Source of the DNA: Comamonas sp. lk
GTDB taxonomy: Bacteria > Pseudomonadota > Gammaproteobacteria > Burkholderiales > Burkholderiaceae_C
Reading direction: 5' to 3'
Length of the DNA stretch: 46,875 nt
Assembly (NCBI GenBank): GCA_945861345.1
Contig: CAMATX010000008.1
Coordinates: forward strand, 1-46,875
Position 1 is the first letter of the stretch; the number at the start of each line of letters is the position of its first letter. Shown piece after piece: positions 28,684-39,039 of the stretch. The notes beneath the pieces are model-generated. The model saw only the letters and a program-made list of their open reading frames with translations. It was not told the DNA's origin and ran no database searches. The translations under genes and the position numbers were made by a program.

Positions 28684-29454
28684 CTAGCGCGCCGCCCCCT
28701 CCAAGGCGCTGGCGTGCAGGCAAATGGCCGCTGCTGCGGCCACGTTGAGCGACTCCTCGCCGCCAGGTTGGCCGATGCGCACCTGATGGGCAGCAAGTGC
28801 CATCAGGGCGGGTTGCACGCCCTGCCCTTCGTGGCCCATGGCCCAGGCGCAGGGGAAGGGCAAGCGGCAGTCTTGGATGAAGTTTCCAGCGTGCGAACTG
28901 GTCACCAACAGCGGCACCACCAGGGCCTGCAGGCTGTCCAGGTCAGCGCCCTCATGCAGGGAGAGCGCAAAGTGCGCGCCCATGCCGGCGCGCAGCACCT
29001 TGGGCGACCACAAAGCCGCCGTCTCGCGCAGTGCGATCACTTGGCCAAAGCCAAACGCCGAGGCACTGCGCAGCATGGAGCCCACGTTGCCGGCGTCTTG
29101 CACCCGGTCCAAAACCAAGGTGGCAGCGTGGGGGTCTATGGGGGCTGGTACCGGCATATCCATGACAAACCCCATGTCGGCCGGCGACTCCAGGGTGCTT
29201 AGGCTGCGAAACAAGGCGTCGGGCAGCACATATACGGTTGGAGCCACGTCTGGCATCGCGGCGCGGGCCCAGGCGCTTTCGCTGAAAAAAGCCATGGCGG
29301 GCATGGCGCCGCGCAGCAATGCGGCGCTGCACAAATGTTCGCCCTCAATCCAAAAACGCCCCGCCTTGCGGTAGGCCGTGTTGTCGCTGGCCAGTTTGCG
29401 CAGCATGCGCAGTTGCGGGTTGTCGCGCGATTGGATGAATTGCACCGCGCTCAC
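28684..29454 (-). CDS. SpoU/TrmH-family RNA 2'-O-methyltransferase
   Basis: SAM-dependent methyltransferase of the knotted SPOUT class acting on rRNA or tRNA. The 256-aa protein has an N-terminal substrate-binding segment ([24 protein letters not shown]), then [34 protein letters not shown] and [20 protein letters not shown], the three SpoU motifs. The GTG start at 29454 overlaps the rnhB TGA (GTGA), showing tight coupling. The longer open frame to 29502 lies inside rnhB. The target nucleotide cannot be deduced. Confidence 0.9.
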   Translation of the reverse strand: MSAVQFIQSRDNPQLRMLRKLASDNTAYRKAGRFWIEGEHLCSAALLRGAMPAMAFFSESAWARAAMPDVAPTVYVLPDALFRSLSTLESPADMGFVMDMPVPAPIDPHAATLVLDRVQDAGNVGSMLRSASAFGFGQVIALRETAALWSPKVLRAGMGAHFALSLHEGADLDSLQALVVPLLVTSSHAGNFIQDCRLPFPCAWAMGHEGQGVQPALMALAAHQVRIGQPGGEESLNVAAAAAICLHASALEGAAR

Positions 29455-30062
29455 AGCACCCACTCGGCCACCGGCCCAAAACTTTTGCGGTGCTGCGGAC
29501 ACGGCCCGTGCTTGCGCAAGGCCTGCAAGTGCACCAGCGTCGGATAGCCTTTGTGCGCCTCAAAACCGTATTGCGGAAATTCCTGGTGGTATTGCGCGCA
29601 CCAGCGGTCGCGCGTCACCTTGGCCAAAATCGAGGCCGCCGAAATGGCTGGCACCTTGCTGTCACCTTTATCGATCGCTTCGGCACGCACGTCCAGCAGC
29701 GGAATGCGGTTGCCATCGACCAGCACCAGCTTGGGCGGCAAGCGCAGGCCTTGGACGGCGCGGCGCATGGCCAACATCGTCGCTTGCAGGATGTTCAGGC
29801 TGTCAATTTCCTCGGCGCTGGCTTCGGCTATCGAAAAACACAGGGCTTTAGCCCGAATTTCATCAAACAGGTAGTCGCGCCGTTTGGGGCTGAGCACCTT
29901 GGAGTCGGCCAAATAGGCAATCGGGTTGCGCTCGTCCAGGATGACGGCCGCAGCCACGACGGGTCCGGCAAGCGGGCCGCGCCCGGCCTCGTCCACGCCA
30001 GCGACCAGACCGCTGACGTCCCAGGGCAGAGCTGTTTGGATAGGCGCTTTCACTTTAGGCAT
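29451..30062 (-). CDS. rnhB: ribonuclease HII
   Basis: Cleaves the RNA strand of RNA-DNA hybrids and removes misincorporated ribonucleotides. The 203-aa protein has the catalytic [12 protein letters not shown] motif near residue 25, [13 protein letters not shown], the third acidic site in [10 protein letters not shown], and [15 protein letters not shown]. It overlaps lpxB by 8 bp and the methyltransferase by 4 bp, in the lpxA-lpxB-rnhB order common to proteobacteria. Confidence 0.97.
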   Translation of the reverse strand: MPKVKAPIQTALPWDVSGLVAGVDEAGRGPLAGPVVAAAVILDERNPIAYLADSKVLSPKRRDYLFDEIRAKALCFSIAEASAEEIDSLNILQATMLAMRRAVQGLRLPPKLVLVDGNRIPLLDVRAEAIDKGDSKVPAISAASILAKVTRDRWCAQYHQEFPQYGFEAHKGYPTLVHLQALRKHGPCPQHRKSFGPVAEWVL

Positions 30063-31218
30063 AGAGCGTATTTTCTATGGCCTGCGCGGCCAAAGCGCCG
30101 GTGTCTTGGCGCAACACTTGGTGCAACTGCGAAAAACGCTGCTCCAAGCGCTGCAGGGCGACTGGGTTTTGCGTTTTGGCGTCCAGCCATCGCAGACAAG
30201 CGCCGGCCAGCGCATCGGGGGTGGCGGCGCCTTGCAAAAACTCCGGCACCACAAAGTCTTGGCACAAGATATTGGGCAAACCGACCCAGGCCTGCAAACG
30301 CTTGCGGTTCATCAGCTGCCAGGCAATAGTGCCCATGCGGTAGGCAATCACCATGGGGCGTTTGAATAACGCGGCCTCCAAGGTGGCCGTACCGCTGGCG
30401 ATCAAGGTGGCGTCGCAGGCGGCCAGCACCTGGTGCGATTGGCCCGCGACGATTTGCACCCGCCCGGCCATACCCGCCTCGTGGGCGGCTTGGGTGATCA
30501 GTTCTTGCATGCCCGGCGCTGCTGGCAGCACAAATTGGACTTGCGCTCGCTGCGCGGCGATGCGGGCGGCGGCCCGGAAAAATACACCAGCCAAATTTTT
30601 GATTTCTGATAGACGGCTACCCGGCAGCAAAGCCAGAACCTGCGCGTCCGGTGCCAAACCCAGGTGGGCGCGTGCGGCCAGGCGGTCCGGCGCCAGAGGA
30701 ATGACTTGTGCCAGCGGGTGGCCAACATAGGTGGCGGCGATGCCGTGCTGCGCCAACAGCGCCGGCTCAAAGGGAAACAGGCACAGCACATGGTCCACGC
30801 TGCGCTGCAAGGTGCGCAAACGCTCGGCGCGCCAGGCCCAGACCGAGGGGCACACAAAGTGCACGGTTTTGACGCCGCGCGCCCGCAAGCGCGCCTCCAG
30901 CGCCAGGTTGAAATCCGGCGCGTCCACGCCTACAAACAGCCCGGGCGGGTGCGCGGCCAGGCGACGATCCAGGGCATTGCGGATGCCGACGATTTCGCGG
31001 TAGCGAAGCAGCACGTCCCAGCCAAAGCCGTGCACGGCCAGCTTGTGGTGCGGCCACCAGGCCTCAAACCCTTGGGCTCCCATTTGCGGGCCACCGATGC
31101 CGGCCGCCTGCAGACCCGGCCAGCGCACGCGCAGCGATTGCAGCAACAGCCCAGCGAGCACGTCGCCCGAGGCTTCGCCGGCCACCATGGCCAGATTCAA
31201 GGCGGGGCTTGCAGTCAC
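30055..31218 (-). CDS. lpxB: lipid-A-disaccharide synthase LpxB
   Basis: Joins lipid X to UDP-2,3-diacylglucosamine to make the lipid A disaccharide, at the inner membrane. The 387-aa GT-B protein begins (GTG)[18 protein letters not shown], then [45 protein letters not shown] and [10 protein letters not shown], with [22 protein letters not shown] near the end. The frame is open to 31593, but only because it crosses lpxA antisense to sense. GTG 31218, with GGGA upstream, is the likely start, 14 bp after lpxA. Confidence 0.95.
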   Translation of the reverse strand: MTASPALNLAMVAGEASGDVLAGLLLQSLRVRWPGLQAAGIGGPQMGAQGFEAWWPHHKLAVHGFGWDVLLRYREIVGIRNALDRRLAAHPPGLFVGVDAPDFNLALEARLRARGVKTVHFVCPSVWAWRAERLRTLQRSVDHVLCLFPFEPALLAQHGIAATYVGHPLAQVIPLAPDRLAARAHLGLAPDAQVLALLPGSRLSEIKNLAGVFFRAAARIAAQRAQVQFVLPAAPGMQELITQAAHEAGMAGRVQIVAGQSHQVLAACDATLIASGTATLEAALFKRPMVIAYRMGTIAWQLMNRKRLQAWVGLPNILCQDFVVPEFLQGAATPDALAGACLRWLDAKTQNPVALQRLEQRFSQLHQVLRQDTGALAAQAIENTLYA

Positions 31219-31232
31219 CTGCCGCGTCCCAT

Positions 31233-32027
31233 TTAGCGCACGATGCCGCGCTGGGGGCTGGTCTGGGCAAGGAAGTCGCACATCATCGCCACGTCCGGGG
31301 CGCATTGCGCCTCGTCCTGCGCGAGGAGGGCGATTTTTGCCTGGGCGGCCTCCAAAGTCAGGTCTTGGCGGTACAGGGCTTTGTGCATGGCCTTGACGCC
31401 GGCGATGCGTTCGGCCGAGAAGCCACGCCGGCGCAGACCCTCGTAGTTCATGGAGCGTGCGCCGGCCGGTTGCCCCTGGCACATCACAAAAGGCGGCAGG
31501 TCGGCAAACAGCAAAGAGCACATGGCCGTCATGCTGTGGGCGCCCAGCCGCACAAACTGGTGGACGACGGTAAAGCCGCCCAAGATGACCCAATCGCCCA
31601 CACTCACGTGGCCGGCCAACTGCGAATTGTTGGCAAAAATCGTGTGGTTGCCCACGGCGCAGTCGTGCGCTAAATGGACATAGGCCATGATCCAGTTGTC
31701 ATGACCTACCTGGGTGACGCCGGTATCGCCTGGCGAGCCGATATTGAAGGTGCAAAACTCGCGGATCGTGTTGCGGTCGCCGATGACCAGCTCGCAGGGC
31801 TCGCCCGCGTATTTTTTATCCTGCGGGATGGCACCGAGCGAGTTGAACTGGAAAATCCGGTTGTCCCGCCCAATACGGGTATGCCCTTCGATGACGCAGT
31901 GGGCGCCTACCGTCGTTCCCGCACCAATTTGCACATGCGGGCCGATCACGGTGTAGGGGCCAATGTGCACGCCAGCGTCCAACTGGGCGTCCGGATCAAC
32001 CACAGCGGTGGGGTGAATCGTGGGCAT
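31233..32027 (-). CDS. lpxA: UDP-N-acetylglucosamine acyltransferase LpxA
   Basis: First step of lipid A synthesis: transfers a hydroxyacyl chain from ACP to UDP-GlcNAc. The 264-aa protein starts [16 protein letters not shown] and consists of left-handed beta-helix hexapeptide repeats. The catalytic histidine is in [19 protein letters not shown], and the C-terminal helical domain contains [13 protein letters not shown] 32027 lies 2 bp after the fabZ stop and fits the family; the frame extends further into fabZ. Confidence 0.97.
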   Translation of the reverse strand: MPTIHPTAVVDPDAQLDAGVHIGPYTVIGPHVQIGAGTTVGAHCVIEGHTRIGRDNRIFQFNSLGAIPQDKKYAGEPCELVIGDRNTIREFCTFNIGSPGDTGVTQVGHDNWIMAYVHLAHDCAVGNHTIFANNSQLAGHVSVGDWVILGGFTVVHQFVRLGAHSMTAMCSLLFADLPPFVMCQGQPAGARSMNYEGLRRRGFSAERIAGVKAMHKALYRQDLTLEAAQAKIALLAQDEAQCAPDVAMMCDFLAQTSPQRGIVR

Positions 32028-32029
32028 CC

Positions 32030-32479
32030 TCAGGCCTTGGTCGGGATGGCGCGCATGGCACAAGTCAGTTCAGCTTCGACAGCGGTTTCGCCGTCCACGC
32101 TGCCACGGGTCTTAAACTTAAAGATGCCGGCTTTCATGCGCAGCAACTCCACTTCCAAGATCAGCTGGTCGCCAGGCTCCACCGGGCGCTTAAAACGGGC
32201 CCCGTCGATACCGGCAAAGTAGTACACCGAGTCGTCGCTGGGCGAGGTGTCCAGCGCGTCAAAGGCGAGTAAAGCCGCTGCCTGCGCCAGCGCTTCGAGC
32301 ATCAAAACACCGGGCATCACCGGGCGGTGCGGGAAATGGCCCTCGAAAAACGGCTCGTTCATCGTCACGTTTTTAAGTGCCCTGATGGTTCTACCCTTGT
32401 CAATGTCCAGTACCCGGTCCACCAACAAGAAGGGATAGCGGTGCGGCAATTGTTTGAGAATTTGGTGGATGTCCATCAT
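32030..32479 (-). CDS. fabZ: 3-hydroxyacyl-ACP dehydratase FabZ
   Basis: Dehydrates beta-hydroxyacyl-ACP in fatty acid elongation and competes with LpxA for hydroxymyristoyl-ACP. The 149-aa hotdog-fold protein starts [22 protein letters not shown]. Catalytic His is in [15 protein letters not shown] and catalytic Glu in [10 protein letters not shown]. The start overlaps the lpxD stop by 4 bp (ATGA). Confidence 0.97.
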   Translation of the reverse strand: MMDIHQILKQLPHRYPFLLVDRVLDIDKGRTIRALKNVTMNEPFFEGHFPHRPVMPGVLMLEALAQAAALLAFDALDTSPSDDSVYYFAGIDGARFKRPVEPGDQLILEVELLRMKAGIFKFKTRGSVDGETAVEAELTCAMRAIPTKA

Positions 32480-33468
32480 TTTTTGTGTTCACTTTCAAGT
32501 ACCCGAATACGCTCGCGCAGTTTGTGCAACTGCTTGAGCGATGCGGCATTGCGCTCCCAAGCGCTGTTTTCGTCCAGGGGAAATATGCCGGTGTAGTGAC
32601 CCGGCGAGCGTATCGATTTGCTGACCAGAGTGCCGGCGGAAATTTGAACATGGTCGGCAATTTCGAGATGGCCGAGCACGATGGCGCCCCCGCCAATCGT
32701 GCATTGCGCACCAATGCGGGCGCTGCCAGCAATACCGACGCAGCCGGCAATAGCCGTGTTGCGGCCGATATGCACGTTGTGCCCGACCTGAATCAGGTTA
32801 TCGAGTTTGACGCCGTCTTCGATCACGGTATCGCGCAGCGCGCCGCGGTCAATGCAAGTGTTGGCGCCGATTTCGACGTCATTGCCGATCTGTACAGCGC
32901 CGAGTTGCTCAATTTTTTCCCAGCGCGGGCCGTCGGGGGCAAAACCAAAACCGTCGGCGCCGATGACTACGCCCGGGTGAATCAGGCAGCGTTGCCCGAC
33001 CACGCAGTCCTCGCCCACCGTCACCCGCGAGCGCAATTCGGTCAAGGCGCCGATGCGCGCGCCGCGTTCGATCACGCACAAAGCGCCAATGCGCGCACTC
33101 GGGTGCACCAAGGCGTCGGGATGCACCACCGCGCTGGGATGCACCCAGTCACCCGGGCCGCGCACGGCCGCCGAGCCGCTGGTGCGGGCGCGCCATAGCT
33201 GGGTGAGCTTGGCAAAGTACAAATAGGGGTTGTCGGCAACAATGCAGTGGCCGCGCTCCATCGCTTGAGCCTGCAGGGCTGGGGCCACGATCACGCAGCC
33301 TGCCTGGCTGTTGGCCAGTTGCTGCTGGTATTTGGGGTTGCTCAGAAAGCTGATGTCGTGTGGCCCCGCGTCCTCTAGGGGCGCCAAAGCGCGAATCACG
33401 AGGCTACCCTCACCATGCAGCGTACCGCCCAGGGCGGCCACTATTTCAGCAAGCCGGATTTCAGCCAC
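32476..33468 (-). CDS. lpxD: UDP-3-O-acylglucosamine N-acyltransferase LpxD
   Basis: Third enzyme of lipid A synthesis; adds the N-linked acyl chain. The 330-aa protein has the N-terminal uridine-binding domain ([24 protein letters not shown]), a hexapeptide-repeat beta-helix, the substrate loop [11 protein letters not shown], and the catalytic His in [18 protein letters not shown]. It ends in a C-terminal helix ([17 protein letters not shown]). The start is GTG 33468, 20 bp after skp, with a weak ribosome binding site. Confidence 0.96.
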   Translation of the reverse strand: MAEIRLAEIVAALGGTLHGEGSLVIRALAPLEDAGPHDISFLSNPKYQQQLANSQAGCVIVAPALQAQAMERGHCIVADNPYLYFAKLTQLWRARTSGSAAVRGPGDWVHPSAVVHPDALVHPSARIGALCVIERGARIGALTELRSRVTVGEDCVVGQRCLIHPGVVIGADGFGFAPDGPRWEKIEQLGAVQIGNDVEIGANTCIDRGALRDTVIEDGVKLDNLIQVGHNVHIGRNTAIAGCVGIAGSARIGAQCTIGGGAIVLGHLEIADHVQISAGTLVSKSIRSPGHYTGIFPLDENSAWERNAASLKQLHKLRERIRVLESEHKK

Positions 33469-33488
33469 GCCGCTGACAGGGCTGCACC

Positions 33489-33998
33489 TTATTTGGCGCC
33501 CGCGTTGAGGATCTTCAGGACTTTGTCCGTGATGTCATGGCGGGCGTTGCTGTACACCACTTCTTGGATCACGATGTCGTATTTTTCATCTTCGGCGACT
33601 TTGCGCACGGCTTTGTTGGCTTTGTCGAGCACTTGTTGCAGCTCTTCATTACGGCGCCCGTTCAGGTCTTCCTGGTACTCGCGCTGTTTGCGCTGCAGGT
33701 CGCGGCTGAGCTCGGCGCCCTCTTTTTGGCGGGAATTGCGCTGCGACTCGGTCAGGGTAGGCGCGTCGCGCTCAAACTTGTCGCTGAAGTTTTTCAGGGC
33801 TGTCTGCAAATCGGCCAGCTCTTTGCCGCGCTTGGAAAATTCTTGCTCCAGCTTGGCCTGGGCCGACTTGGCAATTGTGGACTCGGTCGTAATCCGCTGC
33901 GTGTTCACGTAACCGATTTTGGACTCTTGGGCGAAAGCAGGGGTGGCCACGGCGGCGAGGGCCAGCGTGCAGCCAAGGAGGAAGGAGTGGATTTTCAT
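33489..33998 (-). CDS. skp: periplasmic OMP chaperone Skp/OmpH
   Basis: Periplasmic jellyfish-shaped chaperone that holds unfolded outer-membrane proteins for BAM. The 169-aa precursor has signal peptide [18 protein letters not shown] cleaved after AFAQ, then the conserved start [12 protein letters not shown], long charged helices ([34 protein letters not shown]), and the strand region [19 protein letters not shown]. It overlaps the bamA stop by one base (TAATG). Confidence 0.96.
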   Translation of the reverse strand: MKIHSFLLGCTLALAAVATPAFAQESKIGYVNTQRITTESTIAKSAQAKLEQEFSKRGKELADLQTALKNFSDKFERDAPTLTESQRNSRQKEGAELSRDLQRKQREYQEDLNGRRNEELQQVLDKANKAVRKVAEDEKYDIVIQEVVYSNARHDITDKVLKILNAGAK

Positions 33999-36295
33999 TA
34001 GAAAGAGGTTCCAATTTGGAATTGAAGTGACTGTATTTTATCGCTATCGAACTTGGTGAGCGGCTTAGCCACGGCCAAACGCAGCGGGCCGACCGGCGAG
34101 ATCCAGCTGATACCCACACCCACCGAGCTACGCAGGTCGCCCAGTTGGATTGATTCATTGGTGCCGTAAATGCCGCCGGCGTCCACAAAAGCGTAAACCC
34201 GCAGCGTCTTGTCGCTGCCGCCACCGGGCAAGGGCGAGAGCAGCTCAGCGTTCATAGTGATCTTTTTGGTTCCGCCGATCGCCACCGCACCCTGGGCCCG
34301 CTGCTCGGCGGTGGTCAGGCTGCCCGGCTCAAAGCCGCGCACCGAGCCCAGACCGCCGGATGTGTAGTTTTTAAACAAGGGGTAGGCCTGGCCGTTGGTT
34401 GGGGTGGCTAAGGAGATTTCGCCGTTAAGCGCCAAGGTGATTTTCTTGGTGACGGGGTAGTACTGCTGGGCGGTCAAGGTACCGCGCAAATAGGTTAACT
34501 CACCAGCCACGCTCCACTCGGCATTGGCACGGATGAGTCGGCCCGAGCTAGGTACCAATCCGCTATCGCGGCTGTCCCGGCCCCAGCCGACGGTGAGCGG
34601 CACGGCTGTGGCCGTGTAGCCAAAGAGGTCTGCAAAATCACTGTAAGCCGTAGGCAGCAAGGTGCCCGGCTCGATGGTGGTCTGGTCATAGCCAATGCCG
34701 AAAAACACGGTATCGGTTTCGGAGAAAGGCACGCCAAAGCGCACACTGGCGCCAAGATTGCTCAAAGAATAACTATTGATGTCCGCATAGGGGCGCGTAG
34801 TACGCTGGTACACGTCAATACTGCGCGATACGCCGTCTGTGGTGAAGTAAGGATCGGTGGTACTGAGCACCAAGGTCCGGTTCAGTTTGCTCGTGTTGAC
34901 TTCGATGCCCACCGAATTACCCGAGCCAAAGGCGTTGTCTTGCTTGAAGCCAAAATTGAGGCCCAGGCCGTCGGCGCTGGAGTAACCAGCGCCCAAACTG
35001 ATGCTGCCGGTGGGCTTTTCAGAGACATTGACGATCAAATCGACCTGGTCGGGGGAACCGGGGATGTCCTGGGTGTCGACGGTGACCTCTTTGAAATAGC
35101 CCAAGCGGTCCACCCGGTTGCGCGACATTTTGATGTTGAAGCCGTCGTACCAAGCTGACTCGAGCTGGCGAAACTCGCGGCGAATCACCTCGTCACGCGT
35201 CGTGTCGTTGCCGGTAATGTTGATGCGGCGTACATAAATCCGGCGCGCGGGGTCTGCCTTGATGGTAATTTCCACCTGGTTGGTGCTGCGGTCAATCGAG
35301 GTTTGCGTCTCAGCCACGGCAAAGGCATAGCCGAAATTGGCGTAGTAGTCGGTAAAGGATTTGGTGGTCTGGGCCACTTCGGCGCCGTTGTAGGGCTCGC
35401 CCACGCGAATGGACACCAAGGCCTCAAACTCCGCGTCCTTGGCCAGGAAATTGCCCTGCATCTTGACTTTGGAGACGACGAAGCGCTCACCTTCGGTTAC
35501 GTTGATGGTGACGCTGATGTCTTGTTTATTGGGTGAAATCACCACCTGCGTCGAGTCCACCGAGAACTCCAGGTAGCCGCGCGCTGTGTAGTAAGCGCGC
35601 AGTGTCTCCACGTCGGCATTGAGCTTGGTGCGCACATAGCGGTCCGATTTGGTGTACCAACTGAGCCAGCCGCCACTGTCTGAATCGAACAAGCTCAGCA
35701 AAGTGTCCTCTGGGAACGCTTTATTGCCGATGATTTTGATGTCTTTGATCTTGGCCGTATCCCCCTCACTGACGGCGAAACTCAAATCCACCCGGTTGCG
35801 TTCGATGGGCGTAACGGTGGTGACCACTTCAGCAGCATACATGCTGCGGTTGATGTACTGGCGTTTGAGTTCTTGCTCGGCTTTGTCCGCCATGGCCTTG
35901 TCAAAGGGCCGGCCCTCGGCCAAGCCGATGTCTTTGAGCGCTTTGATGAGCACGTCTTTGTCAAATTCCTTGGTGCCGGTGAAAGCGACAGAGGCCACAG
36001 TCGGGCGCTCGGCGACCACAACCATCAGGATTTTTCCTTTGACGTCGATACGCACGTCGCTAAATAGGCCCAGCGCAAACAAAGATCGGATGGAACTCGA
36101 CGCCTTGTCGTCCGAATAGCTGTCGCCCACCCGCACCGGCAAGGAAGCAAAAACGGTTCCGGCCTCCACCCGCTGCAAACCCTCCACCCGGATATCCTCA
36201 ATAACAAACGGGGTCAGCGCGAAGGCCGCATGGGCGAACAAAGCCAGTGTCAGCGCGGCAAGGAGGCGAATAATCTGCATGAAAGCTTGGGGCAT
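33998..36295 (-). CDS. bamA: outer membrane protein assembly factor BamA
   Basis: Core of the BAM complex that inserts beta-barrel proteins into the outer membrane. About 765 aa: signal peptide MQIIRLLAALTLALFAHAAFA, five POTRA domains (first FVIEDIRVEGLQRVEAGTVF), and a 16-strand barrel with the loop-6 motif SVRGFEPGSL (VRGF) and the C-terminal strand ending FQIGTSF. Start candidates are ATG 36295, ATG 36280 and the outer 36322. None has a Shine-Dalgarno-like sequence; I give 36295 with low certainty. Upstream lies dxr; rseP, which normally sits between them, is missing. Confidence 0.96.
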   Translation of the reverse strand: MPQAFMQIIRLLAALTLALFAHAAFALTPFVIEDIRVEGLQRVEAGTVFASLPVRVGDSYSDDKASSSIRSLFALGLFSDVRIDVKGKILMVVVAERPTVASVAFTGTKEFDKDVLIKALKDIGLAEGRPFDKAMADKAEQELKRQYINRSMYAAEVVTTVTPIERNRVDLSFAVSEGDTAKIKDIKIIGNKAFPEDTLLSLFDSDSGGWLSWYTKSDRYVRTKLNADVETLRAYYTARGYLEFSVDSTQVVISPNKQDISVTINVTEGERFVVSKVKMQGNFLAKDAEFEALVSIRVGEPYNGAEVAQTTKSFTDYYANFGYAFAVAETQTSIDRSTNQVEITIKADPARRIYVRRINITGNDTTRDEVIRREFRQLESAWYDGFNIKMSRNRVDRLGYFKEVTVDTQDIPGSPDQVDLIVNVSEKPTGSISLGAGYSSADGLGLNFGFKQDNAFGSGNSVGIEVNTSKLNRTLVLSTTDPYFTTDGVSRSIDVYQRTTRPYADINSYSLSNLGASVRFGVPFSETDTVFFGIGYDQTTIEPGTLLPTAYSDFADLFGYTATAVPLTVGWGRDSRDSGLVPSSGRLIRANAEWSVAGELTYLRGTLTAQQYYPVTKKITLALNGEISLATPTNGQAYPLFKNYTSGGLGSVRGFEPGSLTTAEQRAQGAVAIGGTKKITMNAELLSPLPGGGSDKTLRVYAFVDAGGIYGTNESIQLGDLRSSVGVGISWISPVGPLRLAVAKPLTKFDSDKIQSLQFQIGTSF

Positions 36296-36393
36296 AGTAA
36301 TAAGTGTGTGGGCAAGGCGCAATCAAGCGACCCTTAGCGGGGCCTTGTAGCGAAATGCACCGGGCGCCATCATAACGGGCTCATGTAAGGTGC

Positions 36394-37593
36394 TCATGGC
36401 TGCAGGCTGTCGGCATAGGCCTGCGCCAAGGCGCGGGCCTGCTGGTCGATGGCCAGCAAGTCCTCCAAGTTGGAGGGCTTGGGCGGCAGGTAGCGCGCCA
36501 AGGCCTCTAAATTGACGGCATGGATTTGGTCAAAGCGTATTTTTTCGTCTAGAAAGGCCGCTACGGCCACCTCATTGGCCGCGTTGAGCACAGCCGAGGT
36601 CCCCGAAGGCGCGCGCAACACCTGCCAGGCCAGCTGCAATCCTGCAAAGCGCTCAGAATGGCCGGGCGTGGACAAGGGCTCAAAAGTCAGAGCTGACAGC
36701 GTGGCAAAGTCGATGGCGCTGGCGCCCGAGACATGGCGCCGGGGCCAGGCCAGCCCGTAGGCAATCGGGCCGCGCATATCGGGCGTGCCCAACTGCGCCA
36801 CCACCGAATGGTCAACAAACTGCACCATGGAATGGATGACCGACTGCGGGTGGATCAGCACCTCAATAGCCTCAGGCGCCATGGCAAACAGGTGCTTGGC
36901 CTCGATGACCTCCAGCGCCTTGTTCATCATGGTGGCCGAATCGACTGAAATTTTGCGCCCCATAGACCAATTAGGGTGCGCGCAGGCCTCTTGGGGTCTG
37001 ACCAAGCGCAATGTCGCCGGATCGCGCTGGCGAAAGGGGCCGCCCGAGGCCGTCAGGATGATTTTGTCCACCACCTGCGGCCAGGTGCGCGCGTCTTCGG
37101 GCAGGGACTGGAAAATCGCCGAATGCTCGCTGTCGATGGGCAGCAATGTGGCCCCGCCACGGCGCACCGCTTCCATGAAAAAGTCACCGCCCACAACCAG
37201 AGCCTCTTTATTGGCCAGCAGCAAACGCTTGCCCGCCAAGGCAGCGGCAATGCACGAAGACAGACCAGCGGCGCCCACGATGGCGGCCATCACCGTAGTC
37301 ACCTGCGGGTCGGCGGCCACGGTGTCCAGCGCTGCGCTGCCCCACAACACCTGGGTGGACAAGCCATCTTCGCGAAGTTGCTGCTGCAAGCGTTGGCCAT
37401 GGACTTGGCTGACCATGACGGCAAATTGCGGCCTCCATTGGCGGCATTGGGCGGCTAGCAAGTCCACCTGGGTATTGGCGGTCAGTGCAAAGACCTCGTA
37501 ATCGGCGCTTTGGCGTGCGATGACGTCCAGCGTATTGACGCCAATGGAGCCGGTAGAGCCCAGAACCGTGACAACTTGCTTCTTTTGTTGCAT
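36394..37593 (-). CDS. dxr: 1-deoxy-D-xylulose 5-phosphate reductoisomerase Dxr
   Basis: Second step of the MEP isoprenoid pathway, giving 2-C-methylerythritol 4-phosphate; the fosmidomycin target. The 399-aa protein has the NADPH loop VLGSTGSIGVNTLDV, LLANKEALVVGG, the metal-binding PIDSEHSAIFQ, ASGGPFRQRD, and VDSATMMNKALEVIEAKHLF. The start is ATG 37593, 12 bp after cdsA. The stop is followed by 98 bp without any gene before bamA. Confidence 0.97.
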   Translation of the reverse strand: MQQKKQVVTVLGSTGSIGVNTLDVIARQSADYEVFALTANTQVDLLAAQCRQWRPQFAVMVSQVHGQRLQQQLREDGLSTQVLWGSAALDTVAADPQVTTVMAAIVGAAGLSSCIAAALAGKRLLLANKEALVVGGDFFMEAVRRGGATLLPIDSEHSAIFQSLPEDARTWPQVVDKIILTASGGPFRQRDPATLRLVRPQEACAHPNWSMGRKISVDSATMMNKALEVIEAKHLFAMAPEAIEVLIHPQSVIHSMVQFVDHSVVAQLGTPDMRGPIAYGLAWPRRHVSGASAIDFATLSALTFEPLSTPGHSERFAGLQLAWQVLRAPSGTSAVLNAANEVAVAAFLDEKIRFDQIHAVNLEALARYLPPKPSNLEDLLAIDQQARALAQAYADSLQP

Positions 37594-37605
37594 AGGCCTA
37601 TCCGT

Positions 37606-38451
37606 TTACGCAGTACACACCAGCAGGGCCAGGGGAAGAACCGGCAGCAAAGCGTCTACCCGGTCGAGCACGCCGCCATGCCCCGGAAGCAGCGCGCTGC
37701 TGTCTTTGACGCCGGCGGCGCGCTTGAACAGCGACTCAAGCAAGTCGCCGGCCACGCTCATGGTTGTGAGAAACACCACTGCCACCACCGCAAACAAGGT
37801 CCCTGCGCTAAAAAGGCGTGTGTACAGGCTGGGCGCACCCCAATCGGCGCCCGCTTCTTGGGCTTTCCAGACAAAGGCAATCAGCAGCACGGCGAGCAGA
37901 CCGCCTAAGGCACCCTCCCAGGTTTTCCCCGGGCTGATGCGCACCGCAAGCTTGCGCTCGATCCAGCGTCCGCCCAAAAAACGGCCACAAAAATAAGCCG
38001 CGACATCCGCGCCCCAGACCAAAACCAGCACAGAAAACAAGAAGTTAATACCCAAAAGCCGCGCCTGTACCAGCGCCAGCCAGGCGCTGACCAAGGCTAC
38101 TAAGCCAACGGCCAAGCGCAGCGCCGGGGCAACTGCAGCCCATGAGTCCACGCCCATGGCCAGATAGCGCGCCGCCACGAGCACCCACGCCGCGCCCACC
38201 AGCGCCCACAAACCGAATAAATTGGCCTGGGCCAGGCCGCCCCACCAGCACAGCGCGCAGGCCAGCGCAGTCAGGGCGCCGGCCAACCATGCGCGAGCGC
38301 CACCCCATCCACAAAGCCGGGACCATTCCCAGGCACCGGCACCAATCATTGCGGCGGTGATGACGACGAAAGCGCGCGAATCCTGGGCCCATACCGATGG
38401 AATCAACACCGCCAGCATAAGCACCGCCGTGATGATCCGCTGCTTTAGCAT
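37606..38451 (-). CDS. cdsA: phosphatidate cytidylyltransferase CdsA
   Basis: Makes CDP-diacylglycerol for phospholipid synthesis, in the inner membrane. The 281-aa protein has about eight membrane helices. The signature region toward the C-terminus is VRISPGKTWEGALGG, MSVAGDLLESLFKRAAGVKDSS, then LPGHGGVLDRVDALL. The ATG at 38451 is 9 bp after the frr stop. The spacer GCCCTGCCC and preceding bases contain no Shine-Dalgarno motif. uppS, normally between frr and cdsA, is absent. Confidence 0.95.
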   Translation of the reverse strand: MLKQRIITAVLMLAVLIPSVWAQDSRAFVVITAAMIGAGAWEWSRLCGWGGARAWLAGALTALACALCWWGGLAQANLFGLWALVGAAWVLVAARYLAMGVDSWAAVAPALRLAVGLVALVSAWLALVQARLLGINFLFSVLVLVWGADVAAYFCGRFLGGRWIERKLAVRISPGKTWEGALGGLLAVLLIAFVWKAQEAGADWGAPSLYTRLFSAGTLFAVVAVVFLTTMSVAGDLLESLFKRAAGVKDSSALLPGHGGVLDRVDALLPVLPLALLVCTA

Positions 38452-38460
38452 GGGCAGGGC

Positions 38461-39021
38461 CTAAACGGCCATGATCTCTTGTTCTTTGGCCGCCACCAGT
38501 TTGTCGACGTCGGCAATAAAGCGGTCGGTCAATTTCTGGATATCGGCCTCGGAGCGCTTTTGCTCGTCTTCGGAAACGGTTTTATCTTTTTCGAGCTTTT
38601 TGACCGCGTCGTTAGCGTCGCGGCGCAGATTGCGGATCGCCACTTTGGCGCTTTCGCCCTCGCTGCGCACCACCTTGGTCAGCTCTTTGCGGCGCTCCTC
38701 GGTCATCATGGGCATGGGCACGCGGATCAGGTCGCCCATGCTGGCCGGATTGAGGCCCAGATCGCTCTCGCGGATGGCTTTTTCAATCTTGGCGCCCATG
38801 CCTTTTTCCCAAGGCTGGATGCCGATGGTGCGCGAATCGATCAAATTGAGGTTGGCAACCTGGCTTAGCGGCACCATCGAGCCGTAGTACTCGACCTGCA
38901 CGGTATCGAGCAAAGCGGGGTTAGCGCGCCCGGTGCGCACCTTGGTGAGGGTGTTTTTGAAGTTGGCGATGGATTGCTCCATCTTGGCTTCCACACCGCT
39001 GCGGATTTCTGCAATCGCCAT
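38461..39021 (-). CDS. frr: ribosome recycling factor Frr
   Basis: Splits post-termination ribosomes together with EF-G. The 186-aa protein has normal length and typical motifs: [70 protein letters not shown] and LTEERRKEL-like [15 protein letters not shown]. It lies 18 bp downstream of pyrH. Confidence 0.97.
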   Translation of the reverse strand: MAIAEIRSGVEAKMEQSIANFKNTLTKVRTGRANPALLDTVQVEYYGSMVPLSQVANLNLIDSRTIGIQPWEKGMGAKIEKAIRESDLGLNPASMGDLIRVPMPMMTEERRKELTKVVRSEGESAKVAIRNLRRDANDAVKKLEKDKTVSEDEQKRSEADIQKLTDRFIADVDKLVAAKEQEIMAV

Positions 39022-39039
39022 AGTCTTTACTCCAAAGAA

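Noticed and set aside
31219-31593. Extended N-terminus of lpxB
   Set aside because: The open frame crosses lpxA out of frame; LpxB homology begins at [14 protein letters not shown].
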